Counted from the first letter of the stretch, positions 45,450 to 58,300 are shown. The stretch is 64,000 nucleotides of DNA from Dipteris shenzhenensis (GCA_047967505.1 CM106539.1); one strand, 5' to 3'. Notes: generated by a model from the letters alone, not told the origin. Numbers and translations: made by a program.

Positions 45450-46470
45450 CTCTACACCGGGAAAAATCTTTTGGCGAGCTTTTTAATGTGAGCTTTTTGA
45501 CCATTTCCTTTATTTTTGCGAGCTTTTTTTAGAAATCCATACATGTTTTTGTTATAAGAAAGATGGGGAGGTTAGAAAGAGGGGGAGAGGATATAGGATA
45601 TGTTCATTTTCATAGCATGTGGAAGGGGTGGAAGAGTGTATACTATGCACAAGGGGGGGGCAGATATGAGTGGCAGTAGGAGGCAAAAAATTATGGAATA
45701 TATGTCCATATTCAAAGTAGAAAGGAGGAACTATGGGAGATATGTTCATTTTAAAAGTGTAGAATTTGAAACTTTTGACCTCATATTTGGATTCCTCGTT
45801 GAATTCCGGTCATTTTGAGTAGCAACATGACCATATTCCGATAAAAATTAGAAAAATGGTGTTTTTGCCATTTTGGCCTGTTTTGGGCCTATTTTGAGTC
45901 TGCGCTAGCGCAGACTCAAAATAGGCCCAAAACAGGCCAAAATGAATTCATGAAAAAAACACCATTTTTCCAATTTTTATCGGAATATGGTCATGTTGGT
46001 ACTCAAAATGACCGGAATTCGACGAGGAATCCAAATATGAGGTCAAATCTATCAAATTATAGACTTTGAAAATCAACAAATTTCCCATATGCTCTCCCTT
46101 CCCCTTTACATTTAGTGGATGAACATAACTTTCACATTCCTCATCCTCTCTCTCCTCCTTGCACTTATCTTTGCATACCTTATAAGTTCCCCCTCTAACT
46201 ATGATAACGAATATATGTTCCAACTCCCCTCCCCTCCCTTCTCCATGCCACTTTACCCATGCGCCCATCCCTCCCCTTTTCCTTTATCTCCCCTCCCCCC
46301 CCTCTCTCCTCTTAACTGCAACCACAACCCAAACCTTCCACCCACCCCACTCCATGAACCCCCCCCCCCCTCTCTCTCTCAGGTGAATGAAAAGCTCACA
46401 ATATTCATGAAAATTGAAAAAACGCTCATGACAAAAAGCTCACCAAAAAATCACACCCCTCTACACCTAC
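45450..46470. mobile_element. Foldback element with near-perfect central palindrome
   Basis: The centre lies between 45906 and 45907 (tgcgct/agcgca). The innermost 38 bases on each side are a perfect inverted repeat (cattttggcctg...gagtctgcgct). The arms continue, with mismatches and small indels, through ttatcggaatatggtcatg, ggtcattttgag, gaggaatccaaatatgaggtca, and weaker matches out to gcgagcttttt / aaaaagctcacc near both ends (about 45470 and 46440). Arms are therefore about 440-560 bases with no unique core. A gagcttttt motif repeats within each outer arm, as in foldback or Mutator-like subterminal regions. No ORF of a transposase is present, so it would be non-autonomous. The outer boundaries and target duplication are uncertain. 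Confidence 0.75.
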
Positions 46471-47083
46471 GGTTGGGTTTGGCATTTATGATATTGGTGG
46501 GGATGTTATAGTTCTTGCTATGCATGATGGAATTCATGGCACTCTCTTTTAACCACCCCACACCAAGCACAATAATCCTCCCATACCTCCTCTAATCCCT
46601 TCTCAACCCATGCACTCATTTGTGCCTTACTCCACTTGTGACTTAAACTTTTTTAAATTATCTAAGAATCCATATGGTTATCTATATTCCTAGGTAAAGC
46701 GATAACAAGCCGCCGGGGAGAATAGGCATTACTTGTCTACCCAAACATAGCTATGGTGTTCTAACACCTACTTTGTTTGGATGGTGGCAAGTAAGTGGAC
46801 CCTGACCTCGAAACTTGGACTGCCTGAGGATTCAACATCTCTTTTCAATATTGTTTTTGTCAAAAATTCTTAATTTTGGTGGAAAGTTTTGCAAACTCTA
46901 GTTGTTGTATCTTTCAACTTTAATGTCTCAAACATTTTTTCCTTATATGTTCTCCTTTTTGTACTTTTTATCCAATTGATGGAACCAATTGTATGGCTCA
47001 ATTATTAATGGGGCTTTATAATCTAAACACACACGCACACACATGCGCACACATAGTTGGTTGTTGTGCATGTATGCGTGTGC

Positions 47084-47127
<44 letters not shown>

Positions 47128-47500
47128 CTGTCTATCTATCTATCTATCTATATATATATATATATATCCATGGGTGCATGTGCACATGGGTTGCAAACAC
47201 AAACATGATCCACATGTTCACACAAATGCTTAGACACATCCAAAACATGTATGTGAAGGATGCATTTTGGGAAAGCTACGCAAGAATGCCTCTTCAAGGG
47301 ATAGGTCATTAAGAACTATCAAAAAATTGCAGCTCATATAAAGTGGTGCACCTACGTAGTCCCATGAGGAGACCATCCTTGGGAAAGAATTTGTACTTTT
47401 TGACATTTATTATGACTTATCTATAATTACATGGGTCTTTCCTTTGAAAGAAAATTTTTATCTATTTATGTGATTTTAATGTTCTATTTCCATGGATGAA
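46471..47500. other. No supported gene; CT-TATC-TA compound microsatellite
   Basis: Compound microsatellite at 47083-47168 (CT, then ctat tetramers, then TA). ORFs across it translate only to SLSL/IYLS repeats. Confidence 0.5.
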
Positions 47501-47514
47501 AACCAGACAAGGTG

Positions 47515-47960
47515 CAAGGTGCATACTTTGAGAAGAAGCAAAGAAGGGGAGTACACGTCAAAAGATTTTATAGCATATTTGCAAGAAAAAGGCATTAAAC
47601 ACTAGTGCAATGCCACACCTCAGCAAAATGGTATTGTTGAGAGGGTGTGCCACATAGATTTTTAATAGTTGATGAAAGTCTTGAAAATGATCACACCCTC
47701 ATTCATAGGGTGTTGTTACCACATGCACACATATATACACACAAAAATGAAAGGCCTGGCATGATCAGAAACCCCGAGTTGTTACCTTTGGGTTTATGGC
47801 TAAATAGCAGAAGATAGGCAAACTAGATGATAAGGCCATGAAATTCATTTGTGTTGGCTATACTAGTGAAAGTAAGAGTTATCCATCTCTACAATCCTCA
47901 TACTTTGAGGATTTCTTAGGGTGGATGCTATTTTTTCCAACTTTGAGCTTCCCACAAGTT
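47515..47960 (+). pseudogene. Copia integrase relic
   Basis: Broken plus frames read LRRSKEGEYTSKDFIAYLQE, then NATPQQNGIVERVCH (the second Asp region and the Glu segment of a copia rve domain), and further on KLDDKAMKFICVGYTSESKS (the FxGY..xxKxY segment downstream of the core). Frameshifts and stops interrupt them. The relic runs up to the 5' LTR of the gag-only element, which appears to have inserted into it. Confidence 0.75.
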
Positions 47961-47966
47961 CACTAT

Positions 47967-48532
47967 TGTTGGTGATAAGGCATACTTAAGGTAGGGTAGA
48001 CTAGAGACTAGAGGATGGTTGATTAGATTTGCCACTTGGTGCATGCATGGAGGGTTGCATGGAGAAGCTTAAGGGTATTTGGCTAGTTGTCTTGCAGTGA
48101 TCTCAGCTCCCCTTGGTGGCATGATTTTGATCAGCTGCTCGTGCTATGAATTCTCTATGATGTCCAGATTGTGATGAGCGTGGCGATGTCTACCTTTGAT
48201 CCTCTCGACCGACTAGGAAAATGATGTGTGTCTTCTAGTATTTTTACCACGACCAACCCCAGTAAGGGAATCTATATCATCAATGGCTCGGTGCCAGGGC
48301 GAGTGTAGGAAGATAGTCTGGTATGTGAAGCCTTGATGTAAAATCCAACAAGCTTAGTAGATCTTAAGGAGGTCATGATGATTATCGATCATGAATAAAA
48401 AAATTTATTTGTTTACTTCGTGTCACTTGTTAGATGCTTTAGATCCATTATATTATTTCATGTCAAAACTATTATTTGTATGATTCTCGGTTCACATTTG
48501 ACATGCAATAACATATTCTAAGTTCTTCAACA
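47967..48532 (+). repeat. 5' LTR of the gag-only element
   Basis: 566 bases, TGTTGGTGATAAGG ... ttcttcaaca. Aligns with 49629-50138 but carries about 60-70 extra bases around 48200-48265 (ctctcgaccgac to cagtaagggaa). Confidence 0.8.
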
Positions 48533-48537
48533 TTTAG

Positions 48538-48550
48538 TGGTATCAGAGCC
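48538..48550 (+). promoter_or_regulatory. Primer binding site, initiator tRNA-Met
   Basis: tggtatcagagcc lies five bases after the LTR and is the classic plant LTR-element site complementary to the initiator tRNA-Met 3' end. Confidence 0.9.
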
Positions 48551-48599
48551 AGGTTGAAGAGGATGGGGAGAAAATCCAAGAATATGGTGAAGCGAATTG

Positions 48600-49377
48600 C
48601 TCACAGTGGAACCAACTTTCCAATCTGGCAATGAACACTCCGACTCTATTTGATGTGGAGAAGGGCTTTTGGTCGCTTTTCTTAGGTGCTGAGAAGAAAC
48701 TGATAGGAAAGACGGCTCATGACTCTCCTGAGTTAGTAGATCAATGGGAAGAAAGGAATGAAAAGACCCTTGGTATACTAGGGCGAGCATTTGGTGGAAA
48801 ATATAGCCACCACCTTGATTTCTCCAAACCACATGCACAGTGGAGATCTTATTTGGGTCGAGGCTCAGAAACTCAAAGGTATTGCTCAAACAATAGTTCT
48901 CTAGCATGAAGATGATGGAAAGGATGACTCTTGCAGAAAACGTGAATCGGATGCACTCAATTCTTTGTCGACTTGTTGATCTCAGTGTGCATGTGGAAGA
49001 CAATGACTCTAAGGCTATACTACTTTCTAGCATTACTCTTGCATATGAAGATGTTAAAATCTTAAGGATTAACAATGATGTAAGACTTGTTGAGATGATT
49101 TCCATGCTATCGGCGGATGAGGAACGACATAAGGTGCTGACCATCAATGCAGAGTTTCGCATACACAAGCAAAGTATCCAAAACAAAGGGTAAGAAAGGT
49201 GATCAAAAGTGTACCTACTGTGGGAAACCAGGGCACCAAGAGGAGTATTGTTGTAAGAAGAGAGATGAAATCAGTCAGAAGAGAAAAGAGAAGGGTGTCA
49301 ACAATGCACACACAGTAGAAGAAGTTGTTGGGCTCTGTATGGTGGATGTGAGCAATGATGAAGATTCGGTATTCTAA
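48600..49377 (+). pseudogene. Copia-type gag of the compact element, frameshifted
   Basis: Three plus ORFs in two frames together form a UBN2-type gag. 48631-48909 covers the N-terminal part (PELVDQWEERNEKTLGILGR). 48906-49193 reads MKMMERMTLAENVNRMHSIL then LVDLSVHVEDNDSKAILLSS, the core consensus with L..LKM.eg.sv.ehi..f..l. 49147-49377 carries the zinc knuckle CTYCGKPGHQEEYC (CX2CX4HX4C, about 49209-49250) and a basic tail. At least two frameshifts split the frame, so no full gag is made now. Confidence 0.8.
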
Positions 49378-49628
49378 ATTAGGCATTCGTCCATGATCGA
49401 TAGCATAGAGTAGGATTTGTTTTACATAAAATAATGCCTTAGTTTGTCTTGTCCAAAGGCATGTTGATTGTCGGAATTTTCGATCTTCTCTTGTTTTGGG
49501 GAGATGTTTCTTTTTTGTTCACTTGCCATCTAGATGAAAAGTTTTGATTCTATCCGTAGCTTATTGTGTCAAGAAGATTTCTATTCTCTGATGGTTCGTG
49601 TGCTACCCTCCCTTTACATTGAAGGGGG

Positions 49629-50138
49629 TGTTGGTGATAAGGCAAACTTAAGGTAGGGAAAACTAGAGCATGGTTGAGACTAGGGGATTGGTGATTGGAT
49701 CTACTAATTGGCACATGCATGGCGGGCCGCATGGAGAAACTTAAGGGTTGTTGGCTGGCAGTGTGACCTCATCTCCCCATCATGGTGTGATTTTGATCAG
49801 CTGGTCATGTTATGAATTCACCATGATGGACAGACCATGATGAGCATGGTGACGTCTACCTTTGATCGTATCCTATATCATCGATGGCTCAATGCTAGAG
49901 TGTGTGTAGGAAGATAGTCTGGTGTGTGAATTCTTGATGTAAACTTTGATAAACTCATTAGAGCTGAGGACATCATGATGATTGTCGGTCATGAATAAAA
50001 GTTTTTCTTCATTTACTTCTTGTGTCTCTTTGTTACATGCTTTAGATCCATTCTATTATTTCATGTTAAGACTACTTGTATGATTCTCAGCTGATTTTGC
50101 ATGGAGTAGCATATTCTAAGTTCTTGGACCTTCAACTA
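49629..50138 (+). repeat. 3' LTR of the gag-only element
   Basis: Starts TGTTGGTGATAAGG directly after the purine tract and ends near ccttcaacta. No clear target-site duplication can be matched with the sequence before 47967. Confidence 0.75.
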
Positions 50139-52020
50139 CAAGTATTTGAAGAGGTACTCTCACTACTAGTTAATCGCAATTTACAACAAGTAGAAAATCA
50201 ACATTTACAAGACAGGATTTGGATACTTCAGATAAGACGTGTGAATAGCCTATGACACATGATGATGTGGAAATTTTGTCAGAGAAGAGAGAGAAGTTGT
50301 GCAAGAAGCTAAATTGTTATAAGACCAAGGCTACATCGTGAGCAAAGAAAAGAAATCCGAAGGCAATAAACTTTTCAAGTTTTGGCAATAGAAGATGTAC
50401 TATCCATGGATCCCTTAGAAGATCATTGATTGTCTTCTAAGACTTCTTCTCTAATGATACATGGATCAATGTGAAACACTTGCAGCTCCATATCCACATC
50501 TCTATCTTCAAAAGACAATTTGCTTCAGGTAGTAACTTAAACCATGTCACCACCATCTTGGATCAAATGATCTAGATGAAAGATCACCTATGTTTCAACA
50601 TGAAAATAGACTTATTATAAACGTAAAAGAATTATTATAAATGAAAATAGAATTATTATAAACGTAAAAGAATTTCTTCCAATTGAGGTCATGATCATAT
50701 TAATTCTTTTTTAAGTACATGCTTACATTCTCCAAGAAGAACAAAAGTATCACTTTCAATTATCTAGATTTTGGTAGAGTGTATGGAAAAAAATCGACTC
50801 CCACCTTTCTTGACTATAGCATTGGGACCATTCTAGATAACCCTAAACCATTTTACATAAAAAATGAAACTACTAAATTGTGTAAATCCAACTTCTAAGC
50901 TATTTTATATGGCTACACAAAACTCTAACTATGAGGTAAGAAGACTGACATCTAAGGACTCGCTATATGAATTTTAGCAACCATGATCCCACAGTCAAAT
51001 GTGGTTTTCTTCAACCCAATGCCGCTCCACATGAAAGTGCCACCAGTATGACTAGAACACAATATACTTCTTGTTAGTACTAAAATAAAAAAAGCATTGA
51101 AATTAAACTGCACATCATAGTGATGATTCTCATGGTCCATAACACAATTATTACAAGTATAAGCCACATTAATAAGTAAGAACATTACATGCAAATTACT
51201 TCCCCTTACAAACTCCCACTCATGCTCACTTATTGTATCCCATTGTTCTCATCTTAATAAAGAGCTTCTTGTGTCCTATGTCTCCATGAGGATTTTCTCC
51301 TTGCATCTACTCACTCTACTTTGCCCTCTTCATATCTCTCAATCCACCTTTCCATGTCATTGTTATTGAGAAAACAAAACATAATGACCTCTCTCAAAGA
51401 TTCTGGCATCTTTTTGTGACCCCTTTCCCTTGGGCAATCTCATCCACCACATGATCATCATCTTTAAAGTGCCAAAGAAAAGGCATACCAGGGTCCATGC
51501 CTAGAAGAAACTATGTGATATATACCAAGGACTCTTGCACACTAACCCAACCCGCTACCATGCTACACTAAGGCCTTTGCTTTTGCCACACAAATACCTT
51601 CAAGTTTTTTCATAAACCTTTCTAGGAAAAGCATCCAATGACTATGGAAAATTCCCACAATGGCTACCTCATCCACTACATACACAAGCAAGTGCACTTG
51701 GATCATCACAATGCTTAAGGAAAGTGCTTCTGTAGCAAGCACATAGCTTCGATAGAGTCCACCATAGCTTTGATAGAGTCCACCCTAGATTGTTTCATGC
51801 TCGATAAGGAGACCTCCTTTTTAAAAATCCTTCTTTTATTAAAATAACGTGACGTCCAATCTGTGATGTAGTGGCAAGAACTTCAACATCATTAAATTTG
51901 GGGTTATTCCAACTCTCATCCCTTTAGGATAGCAATTTGTTAACCCTTTCTAAATGAGGACTTGGAGGTGCCATGATTTTGTTTGAAAGAAATACATATT
52001 AGAATAAGAAGTTCCAAATG
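50139..52020. other. No supported gene
   Basis: AT-rich. The first 150 bases read in one frame VFEEVLSLLVNRNLQQVENQ and may continue the copia relic interrupted by the gag-only element. Small tandem ttattataaacgtaaaagaatt at 50612-50672. Nothing else recognised. Confidence 0.4.
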
Positions 52021-52021
52021 A

Positions 52022-52196
52022 CTAGTGAACTAGATATTATAGTTTCAAACTACACAAGAAACTAGAAGATTGATGTCTTCATTGTATAACCTTTTGCATC
52101 CATTGTATCTAGTGAACTAGATATTGTAGTTTCAAACTACATAAGAAAGTAGAAGATTGATGTCTTCCTTGTATAACCTTTTGCATCCATGTGCTA
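52022..52196 (+). repeat. 87 bp tandem duplication
   Basis: ctagtgaactagatatt.tagtttcaaactaca.aagaaa.tagaagattgatgtcttc.ttgtataaccttttgcatccat starts at 52022 and at 52109. A few substitutions separate the copies. Confidence 0.85.
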
Positions 52197-52633
52197 TAGA
52201 GCAAGTTGAAAGTAATTTGTAAGTCTAGCATTGCCCAAGAAACCATGTCTACACTAGGAGTGAGGACATCGAGGGTGTTTGTTCCTTTGATGAGGATGGA
52301 AAATTGTGAAAGAAAATGTTTAATAATGATGTAGAACAAAGCTTCATGTTTTCTAAGAAATTGGATGTACTATCTTGTTTACCCCAAAATAAAGTGGGGA
52401 TTTTGACACAGTTTGCAAACTTTAGAATTTCAGAACATGTCAAAAAAATTCATGCATATACAAAAACTCTTCTCAATAATTTTTTTGAAGGCTTGCTGTG
52501 CAAGCATCTGTAGGAAGATGAGCCATCGCAGCTTGTTGTGGATCCAATTTACGAGAGTTAGATAAAGTGCATGTAATATGTAGTAAAACAAATAGAACAA
52601 TACATTAAATGAGAAGAAGTAGACTTACCACGG

Positions 52634-53000
52634 CTGGCTCGAATGCCAACAGTCTGCCTGCACCAAAGTGCGAAGTACCTACGGCGTCCAATCGTCTCCT
52701 CGCAGCCCTCCTCTGACCCTCAAACATTTAAGGATGGTCCCTATTCTACTTCTTGAAGAACTTTCAATCAGCTTTGTTTGCCCAGCTGGGTTTAGCCATC
52801 CCCTTTGCGATGGAAGTATGCAAGGTTGATCTCTAATGCTTCAAGACCAAACCCATGCACTCTCACATGTAATTCTCATTGAACTTCCAATTTAGCAGGT
52901 TAGGGTATTTTTGTTTTAATTCATCAATGACCTTCTGCTTCTTTTGGTCATCTTGACACCGCCAATCAGTAGCAATGCCGCTCTTGAAGTGGTGGCTCAA
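52634..53000 (-). pseudogene. Broken exon, possibly plant transposase-derived
   Basis: One minus frame over about 360 bases is protein-like but has five stops: SGIATDWRCQDDQKKQKVID, ELKQKYPNLLNWKFNENYM, SIAKGMAKPSWANKAD, then FEGQRRAARRRLDAVGTSHF, GAGRLLAFEPAV. The end meets a consensus splice donor, gtaagt, at about 52628-52633. The arrangement (W..F...NR..R......G....) weakly recalls the plant Ptta/En-Spm transposase_24 domain, but I am not sure. GC is higher than around it. Confidence 0.4.
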
Positions 53001-55387
53001 ACAAAGGGTCAATCTATAAATAGCTTGTGCTTTTATAAAATTTTGGGAATCTTTTGAAAATATTCATTCTAGTTGACGTTTTTATGTAGCATTGTCACTT
53101 TATACGCAACATTGTTATCAAATCTTGAAGCAAATTTTGAAGCAAAGTCTGAGCAAATAGAAAGCAAAATCTAGGAAAATGTTGAGGCAAGATTTGAAAG
53201 GATCCGAAGGAAAAATTAATACAAATCCAAAGCAAGAAGCTAGGAAAAATCTAGAAGCTCTTCTTGCAACTAGAACTAGGTCATGATGGCAACCTCCACA
53301 AGCTTTGCTTGTACCTAAAAAATAAGCTAAGTCTCTACTTGGAAGAGAGGTGACATCATAAGTAGCTCCCAAACAAAAGCAAAACAGGACCTCTTGATCT
53401 CCATAGCTGGAAGAAGAAGCCTGATACTAAAGGAAACTAGGTAACCGCATCAACGACTTTATTTGCTCTCAAAACATTTAAAACGAGGAGTGAAAGTTCT
53501 TATTCACTAGAGAATAGTAGGCTAGTGGTCTCGTCTTAGGGTTCAAATAGATCTAGCTCATAGCCTAGGATAGGAGCCCCAAAGGGACCTCCAAAGGATG
53601 GCCTAAGATGTGGGGAGGAGCACGAATGAAGGGCCTTTTATAGGCAGCCTCACCTCCCCCTGAAATAGGCCAAAGGGCCTTGTTTTGAGCGCCAAGGACT
53701 AGCCAACCAAGTTGGTTTGAGCCAACTTGCTAGTCAACCTATGGCATGAGTTTTTGGATAGCAAATGAAGCTTCAAAATAGTGACAACCAGACAAAAATT
53801 AGAGATTAGGTCAAAAATAGAGTCTCCTCCTTTGAAAGTGGCCAAACTAGCAAGAAAACATCTCCAGAAGCAACGGCCAAGCCAAAAACATTAGGTGTAT
53901 ACCTCCCGATTTGTTACAGAACAAGTGGGTCTACATAGAGAAGCAAAACAATCTTGGAGGAGGCTAGAAACCACTTAGAAATGCCTACACTGTGCCAAAT
54001 GAGCAAAGGTCAAAGATTACCTAATAAAATAAGTCCAATCTTGCAAGTTGAGTATTCTTCTCCCAATGAAGTGATGGCAACCATGGAAATTCAAGCAAAG
54101 GAGCATAGACACTGAAGCAAGAAGGTCAGGATCTTCTGCTCCAATGCCAAATGTTGGGAACATGCAAAAAGACACTCTTTATTTCAAGAGTGTAAATTGC
54201 TTTTGTGAAAGACCAAAATGACGATATATGTCCTTTTCATTGGCAGCCTAATCCTATAGTAACCCTAATGAGAAAAGAAATGTGCCCCAAGGATAGGTTC
54301 ACACCACAAACCTCATGACATCACAGTAAGCCTTGCTTGATGCGCATATCTGAGCATCCCCTTTGCGATCAATAGTTGATTTACCATGTGAATTTTTAAA
54401 ATGCGTTGGTTTCAGTGTGCATGATCTAGCCTAGACTCTAGTAAATTGTATTGATGAATATACAAGAGGTTTAGTAAGAAAGAAGCAGAGCGAAGTCATA
54501 GGATCAACAAGCTCTACGATTCACTTATGCTCTGATGAGTTTCCAAATCTAGCTACTCGATGATCAAGCTTAGTAGTATACAAAGGGTCGAAAGAAAAAT
54601 GGATCAAGTAAGACAGCCAATGGCTTATTGCCCTCTTCACAATGTGGTGTGTTACTTCCCTTATGGGCAAATTTCTGCAATCCTGGCCTCCAGCCATTGT
54701 GCCATTCCCCACTTTATCCAGCTTCTAAGCAACTGTCCGTTCTTGAGGACCTTCGCATCATCAAAATGACGTGCAGGTCATAAGCGTTGACAGAATCTGA
54801 AATGGACTCCTTAGAAGAACTACTTCAATTGAGAGGTCTTCACCGACTCATGGCTGCTTGATCAAGGCTACCATGGCAGCTCATGTGCTGCCTATGTGGC
54901 AGCCCCATTTCTTCTCTCTTGGCTGTGAGGTGCTGCCCATGTGGCCCAGTGAGTTCGAAACAATCAGAAATGCGTAACAAATATGCCATAAGCCACCTGA
55001 CACTCAAGATTTCTCTCGCACAGCGCAGATGCATTGCTTCTCAAGCCGAATCATGTCCTACTAAAACATAGTTGTTAACCATCAAATGACTGCCCAAAAG
55101 TCCACAATGATTGCGTGCCTAGTTAGGCCAACTCAGCATTTTTCATGAATTTTTTGCATTAAGGAGGTCAAACCACAGGACCGGGATCTGAAGGTTTTGT
55201 ACAGGGACAGTAGCCGTCCCGTCTTTCCACCTGCACACGAACTAGAAGGCCATAAGATCTCATCACGTACGTAGGTGACACAATATAGCAGTCCTCCAGA
55301 AAAAACATATCTCAAGTAACTTTGAAGTGAAAGACTATCCATTCCATCTGGTTCAGACATAATCAAAAATCAACTTTCAAAGATTAA
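53001..55387. other. No supported gene; 3' flank of the TAF15b-like gene
   Basis: ORFs below 85 codons without domains. The last few hundred bases (about 55080-55387) lie downstream of the minus-strand TAF15b-like stop and probably include its 3' UTR. Confidence 0.4.
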
Positions 55388-58300
55388 TTAGTCCAGAAAT
55401 CTGTCTCTACCACGCTCTCTCTCTCTGGGCCATCTCCCGTCTCTATCTCGGTCTCTATCCCCATGATCTCTATCCTTTCCCCTCCCTTTATCTCTTTCCC
55501 GTTCCTGATCCCTTTCTTTACTTTTCTCTATTTCCCAATAGTTCTCACGATCATGGTCAGAGAACCTCTCTCTATCATGAACATGACGGTCACCATCTCT
55601 CCCCCTTGCCCTATCATAGCTACCATCCTTATCATGACCATTGTATTCATTGTGACCATCTCCGTCTCTTCTTCTCTCCCAATCAGACTCTTTGTTTCGG
55701 TCCTTCCCCTTGTCCCTCGCCTTGTCACGTTCTACCACACCGAGCTCTTCTTTATCCCAACCAGCTTTTCCAGTACCCTGAGCAATTTGCAGACTTGAGC
55801 TCTGTTCTCCTTGCTTCACTTTGATGCGAAATTTCTTCTTTAAATTTCCAAACTCATCATACACCTCCCCATCATCCTGACAAAATTACCAGGAAAACAG
55901 CAACTCACTTAGGGGGAAAATGCAATCAACAGCATCCCTACAAACAGTTCTGCATAGGAATTTAGCACATACTTCAGAGTCATATATGTACCTCTTCAGT
56001 TTCTCGACGCCTCCGCTTAGTTTCTTCAATCTCTGCTTCATCAAATTCTTTGTATCCACCAGCTCGTCCTTCTCTGGGAATTTCACACTCCAAAGTTAGA
56101 GCTTACATCCATTTTTAACGAGTAAACACAATGTTGAAGTATTGCATTTTGATATAGCATTGGCTGTCGTATAGCAAAGCAGCCAACATAGCACAATATC
56201 CAAGCACATGAAAAGGAAAATATACTGCATGAAGCTCTCTGTCTTCAATTCAATCAGACAAAATTGGGATAGCATAGAAAGAAAAAGAGCAGGCACACTC
56301 ATGTTGCCTAGCCTGATAGCATGCAAAAAGAGAGAGATTAAGTCTTCAACAGCATAATGAATTAGTGAATAAGTACTGGCAAAACCTCAAGAGCTAAGCT
56401 CCAGAAACACCTCTTTCATGCACCATTGATTTTATAGGGAGTCGAGGTTTGGGGAGGCAGTCTCTCACAAGGAATGAAATTGCTTCCTTGTGAGAGACTT
56501 GCTTCCTTCTGGTTCTTCCTTGCTTTCTAGCTCCCTCAATGTTTTCTTGTTGTGCCAAGCTTCCTTCAAGCTGAATTTTGAATGGGCCGTAACTCCTCCA
56601 TTTGAAAGCCATTTCCTTCAGCATTTGCTTCAATGTGTTCACCCCATAGTACAGTACTTTTTCCTCAAATCCAATTTTCAGCTTTAAAAGAATTGAAAAA
56701 CTGAAATGTATCTACTGGTTCTTGGTCTTTAAATGATCTCATTCCATGCCTCCTCTTAATTGGCTCCTACTCTTCAACATCTATCGCTACCACCGGCTTG
56801 TGGTCCACGTTTCACGAATAGCATCTTCTTTGTTGGCACTATCTCTTAGGAGCTTCCCAGGCCTATTTGCAATAGTTTGCCTTGTGTCAACTGAAACCTT
56901 CTGCCCTATCAAAACTTCAGCGCAAAGATATAACCCACTGAAGAATCTTTTGCTACGCTCAGCTTTCAATCTGTCTCTCTCTCTATGAAACCTTCAACGA
57001 TGAAACCATTTTTACAAACTCACAGCTCATCCTTTCTGGCAAATTGCCACTTGTCTTATTCCTAAACTAATTTTCTAATTACATGCCACCTAAGGGCAAC
57101 TCTAGAGTCTTTGAAGCACTTGGTCACGCGGGTGATCTCCTAGATGCTTGCTAAGCTCCATATTACTTGGGTCTTCAAACCCTCTTGGTACCTGTAACTA
57201 AAGCGCACAACCATGGCACCCATTAATGGTTAGCGCTTTGCATGCAAATAATACTCTGTGGAAGGTATCTTTGATCGGAGTCAATACTTTGACCAGTAAA
57301 AGACAACTTTTTGAACATAATTAAATAAATAAAGAACTCTTTAACTATGATCAAATAAATGGTCAACTAGAACTTTGACTTGGAGTATTTACAACCTGGT
57401 GACATCCACCATGATGTAGCGATGACCTCCACATACACATAACCACGCACACAAGGAAACCTTAACTGACCTAAGGCTTTTTTCCCAAGGCTAATCAAGC
57501 AAATCAATGTAAGGAAAGCACACTTTGATACTCACCAGAGTTGTGCCTGTAATATCAATGATTGATTAACTTGAGTAATCTATAGAAGAGGATGGGAAAA
57601 AGAAATAGTGACACGGTATAAGGTGTGAATGAGCGCAATTGGCTATACAAAGAACTCTGAAGAGTGATTAATGATTTGCACAGTTGGTTTTTAAGCATTA
57701 TTAGAAAGTTCTTTTCTCTATATGGTTGGTAACTTACACGTGGCAGCACTTCCCACAACCAAAATCTGCTTTGGTAGCGTCACATCTGGAGCTCATGCTC
57801 CAATTATAATTGACATTGTAATATTTCTATACTAAAGGAAGTGAAGCATTTGTAAATTGAACTTAGGCCAGAACTGGATTGAATTGAACAGAACTAAACT
57901 AAATGGAACCGAGCTAAACTGAATTTAGTAAAAACCACAAGCCTCTTTGCTAAAGTCGTGGACCTCTACTAATCTTGGTCAAAAGCGGAGTAGTCACTCA
58001 AATGGAGGGCATGGCCACTTACCCTTCCCCTAGCTCTGATATCTCTTGTAAAGAGAGCTCAACAAGCAAACAGGAGGGAAGAAAGAGAGAAAGAAAAGAA
58101 AGTTTATTAAAGTCTTCAGAAGACCGATGGGTCTATGAGACTGAAAATCCTGGTACAAACAAGCTGTGAGGGTGGAGCTACTAAAATGAGCATCCACACT
58201 AATGCAGAATGCTAAAAATGCAAAATGGTAGTACAAAAAATGCACACACACACACACAGAGTTTATTAACATCTACAAAAGACCAAAGGGGGTGAGAAAA

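Larger units (their letters stand above)
47967..50138 (+). mobile_element. Compact gag-only LTR retrotransposon (TR-GAG type)
   Basis: 5' LTR 47967-48532, primer site 48538-48550, a 1.1 kb interior that encodes only copia-type gag, purine tract gaaggggg (49621-49628), 3' LTR 49629-50138. Total length about 2.2 kb. No protease, integrase or RT sequence fits in the interior. Non-autonomous elements of this design (terminal-repeat retrotransposons with a gag domain) are known from plants; they depend on enzymes from a relative. The LTRs differ by many substitutions and an extra segment in the 5' copy, so the insertion is old. Confidence 0.8.

Noticed and set aside
55388-55864. Separate single-exon RD-rich gene starting at 55864
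   Set aside because: It is the last exon of the TAF15b-like gene; the frame continues upstream through an acceptor at 55877 into the other exons.
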